Source of the DNA: an uncultured Eubacterium sp.
GTDB taxonomy: Bacteria > Bacillota > Clostridia > Lachnospirales > Lachnospiraceae
Direction: 5' to 3'
Length of the DNA stretch: 55,170 bases
Assembly (NCBI GenBank): GCA_910584345.1
Contig: CAJTZX010000026.1
Span: 1-55,170, forward strand
In this document: piece by piece, positions 53,274 through 55,170 of the stretch
Position numbering within the stretch: position 1 is the stretch's first letter
Layout: each line of letters begins with the position of its first letter
Position numbers and translations under genes: made by a program
The notes under the pieces: generated by a model
Databases searched by the model: none
What the model saw: the letters and a program-made list of their open reading frames with translations, nothing else
What the model was told of the DNA's origin: nothing

Positions 53274-54035
53274 CTAACAGATGCTTTCCCCAAGGTCTAT
53301 TTGCCTGAACATTTTGTATATTTCTACAGTTAGCAGCAAGCAACCCGCAATGGCAAGCATTTTCCATACAAGCAGGTATTCTTGTAAATACACGTCTTTC
53401 CAAATGGTTGGAAACAGCGTTAGAATGCAGCATAGCACACAAAAAGAAAACTGCCGGAAACCGGACAAAACAGATCTTATATGTGTCAACATATGCAAAT
53501 AAAACAGCTCCGACCATACAAAAGGAACAAGCAGATAGAAAAAGGAATGAAGGATGCTTATATTTGAGCGATTGTTTAATACTCCAATGAGTAGTCCAAA
53601 CAGGACGAAATCAGCAATGCCAGCTTCAAGCAGGCGGATACAAACCATCTGCTTTAAATCCAAGTACAACGTTTTTTCTAATTCTGCAAGATGATGCGAA
53701 AACAGATGAAGTACACTGCTCAGGCAAATATTTGCTGCTAATACCAAAAGTACAGAACAAACCGCAATGGATTCTGTATATGGTATGTTTCTTTTATAAA
53801 ACCATAAGACAAAGAATATAGCAAAAAGCAGTACAGTACCTTGTGCGACCCAGTGCTGCCAGGTTTGAAAGCGCATCTGATTCCATACGTTTTCTGAAAA
53901 GGAAGGGTATTTTTGGATGTGTTTGTGATATACTGCCTGGCGGATGGCTTGCATATTTTCATTTTTTTTCGTTTCATCAATCCGAAATCTCCAGTTAAGC
54001 AGATCGTCCGGTGTTTTCTTATTGTCAGCACTCAT
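53274..54035 (-). CDS. Membrane protein in sigma-factor operon, possible anti-sigma factor
   Basis: The 253-residue protein has a charged N-terminal cytoplasmic part (residues 1-60, with MSADNKKTPDDLLNWRFRID) and about six hydrophobic segments from residue 64 on. No named domain is recognised. The ATG sits inside the end of the ECF sigma gene with AAGGAGG six bases upstream. Coupling to a sigma gene is typical of membrane anti-sigma factors, and the soluble N-terminus could bind the sigma factor; this is an inference. It is followed by the ABC pair. Confidence 0.72.
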   Translation of the reverse strand: MSADNKKTPDDLLNWRFRIDETKKNENMQAIRQAVYHKHIQKYPSFSENVWNQMRFQTWQHWVAQGTVLLFAIFFVLWFYKRNIPYTESIAVCSVLLVLAANICLSSVLHLFSHHLAELEKTLYLDLKQMVCIRLLEAGIADFVLFGLLIGVLNNRSNISILHSFFYLLVPFVWSELFYLHMLTHIRSVLSGFRQFSFCVLCCILTLFPTIWKDVYLQEYLLVWKMLAIAGCLLLTVEIYKMFRQIDLGESIC

Positions 54036-54555
54036 AAAAATCCTCCTTATGTAATAATTCCTGCAGTTTCGTAAGTCCTTGCCTGACTCTTGATTTTACT
54101 GCAGCATATGAGGCGCCTGTCATATGCGCGATTTCCCTGTTTTTGTATCCATAAAAATGATGCAAAAGGACGGCTTCCCTTTGGACGTCTGGCAGTCTGC
54201 GCATAGCTTCAACCAAAAGCATATGGTGTTCTGCATAAGAACCGGAGCTGTTTTTATAGGCAGAGATGTTTGCAAGTTCCAGTTCTTTAGATGTCTGTGT
54301 TTTTTCACGTATATAGTTTCTGCATAGATTCATAGCGATTGTCAAAAGATATCCTTTCAGGTTTTGATATTTATAATGTTCCACATAACGGATAAATCGA
54401 AGAAACGTATCCTGTGCCAGATCATAAGCATCTTCTTTGCTTCCGATTTGGTAACAGCAGAAATAATAAATATCATCGTAATATTTTTTAGCAATCTCGT
54501 TTAAGTATTCTTTTTGTCCATTCTGAATCTGCCGGACAAGTTCGCGGTCTTCCAA
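54025..54555 (-). CDS. ECF-type RNA polymerase sigma factor
   Basis: The protein (176 residues from the TTG at 54555) has sigma region 2 (YYDDIYYFCCYQIGSKEDAY, DLAQDTFLRFIRYVEHY, LLTIAMNLCRNYIRE) and region 4 (LPDVQREAVLLHHFYGYKNR, EIAHMTGASYAAVKSRVRQG). I prefer the TTG at 54555 because AAAGGGG lies seven bases upstream; the ATG at 54600 would add 15 residues but has no binding site. It overlaps the following membrane protein gene by 11 bases. It probably directs transcription of its own operon with the ABC pair in response to envelope stress. Confidence 0.9.
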   Translation of the reverse strand: MEDRELVRQIQNGQKEYLNEIAKKYYDDIYYFCCYQIGSKEDAYDLAQDTFLRFIRYVEHYKYQNLKGYLLTIAMNLCRNYIREKTQTSKELELANISAYKNSSGSYAEHHMLLVEAMRRLPDVQREAVLLHHFYGYKNREIAHMTGASYAAVKSRVRQGLTKLQELLHKEDFYEC

Positions 54556-54761
54556 AGGCAGTCCCCTTTCTTTTGAGAAACGTGAAAAACTAAGGAGCAT
54601 TATTTTAAATACGTTTCAAAGTCTCATGAGTCTTAATAAAGATATCTTTCAATAATATAACCAAAAGGAGAAGAAAAAGGATTTATTTGATCTGGTTAAT
54701 TCTAAAAAATTTATCGTAATTATTATTTGAAATAAAAAATAAAAAAAATTGTAAAAAGTTG

Positions 54762-54790
54762 TTGACAAACCAAAAAAAAGATTGTATTAT
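54762..54790 (+). promoter_or_regulatory. Promoter of tRNA-Ile
   Basis: TTGACA (54762-54767), 17 bases, TATTAT (54785-54790), in a very A-rich stretch, 42 bases before the tRNA. Confidence 0.8.
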
Positions 54791-54831
54791 ATCTCTTGCG
54801 TCGCGGGTACGACGATACAGATAAGTAATCA

Positions 54832-54905
<74 letters not shown>

Positions 54906-54986
54906 TTTGCAATTTCTACATAATGTAAAAGATTGGGAGATATCAGATAACAGTAAAAAGAAATTGTAAAAAAATGAAAAAAGCTA

Positions 54987-55102
54987 TTGACAAGAAATAA
55001 CAAATATGATAGTCTATAACAGTTGCAGCTAGTCAGCTAAGCAAATAAGAAATATAAAAAATAAAAAAAGTTCTTGACAAACAAATAAAGAACTGATATA
55101 AT
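54987..55102 (+). promoter_or_regulatory. Tandem rRNA-operon promoters
   Basis: The upstream one has TTGACA at 54987-54992 with a possible -10 TAGTCT at 55010. The downstream one is perfect: TTGACA (55074-55079), 17 bases, TATAAT (55097-55102). A+T-rich tracts precede both. The leader to the window end has no gene, and the start of a 16S rRNA is expected shortly beyond. Confidence 0.8.
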
Positions 55103-55170
55103 GACAAAGCTGTTGCGAAGCAAATAAGAACATTGATAATTGAACAGTGAAATAACCTTGAAAGATTCAA

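Overview
The window looks like chromosomal DNA of an anaerobic Firmicute, most likely a Lachnospiraceae member (Clostridia). The evidence is the moderate G+C, strong AGGAGG-type ribosome binding sites, the conserved run cysS - mini-RNase III - rlmB - sigH, the iscS-iscU-mnmA-mrp sulfur cluster, an MsmK/UgpC ATPase, GHKL/LytTR and M56/BlaI modules, and a tRNA-Ile placed just ahead of strong rRNA-type promoters. The genus cannot be fixed from the sequence alone.

Layout. 1-9.8 kb is a cell-surface glycan locus: two YfhO-type membrane glycosyltransferases (both damaged), a GtrB-like polyprenyl-phosphate glycosyltransferase, an Rpn-type nuclease remnant, glucose-1-phosphate cytidylyltransferase, a PAP2-GDPD-propeller fusion split by an amber codon, and an SDR epimerase. 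9.8-17.3 kb holds a 166-bp palindrome, a secreted repeat protein, a diguanylate cyclase, recJ, a lipoprotein, a small XRE regulator and a LysA-type decarboxylase. 17.6-18.4 kb is gene-free and contains a nested inverted-repeat island with a 487-bp core flanked by 6-bp direct repeats. 18.4-23.6 kb is a rearranged BlaI/M56-regulated ABC-exporter region full of remnants and matching promoter/operators. 23.6-26.3 kb has a PucR-type regulator and msmK. 26.7-29.7 kb has a chemoreceptor coupled to a sugar-binding lipoprotein. 29.7-33.7 kb is the housekeeping block ispF-cysS-mrnC-rlmB-sigH. 33.8-37.5 kb is a second glycan block (GT2, GT4, flippase), followed by an aminotransferase and a PHP phosphatase. 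39.9-41.1 kb has two unrecognised small genes. 41.6-45.4 kb is iscS-iscU-mnmA-mrp. 45.5-51.2 kb holds an EF-hand-like calcium-loop protein, a GH27 alpha-galactosidase and an eroded LytTR/GHKL two-component system with a truncated ABC exporter. 51.2-54.6 kb is a minus-strand operon of ECF sigma factor, membrane protein, ABC ATPase and permease. The window ends with tRNA-Ile and the promoters of an rRNA operon that lies beyond it.

A striking feature is the density of broken genes: a frameshift at an A AAA AAG heptamer, in-frame TAG and TAA codons, internal and terminal deletions, and fused remnants. The most interesting unexplained sequences are the nested palindromic island at 17.7-18.2 kb, the 166-bp palindrome at 9.84-10.01 kb, the shared BlaI-like operators at 20.0-21.0 kb, and the perfect palindrome on a consensus promoter at 39.9 kb. 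Coordinates of start codons were chosen by ribosome-binding-site spacing; no database search was possible.
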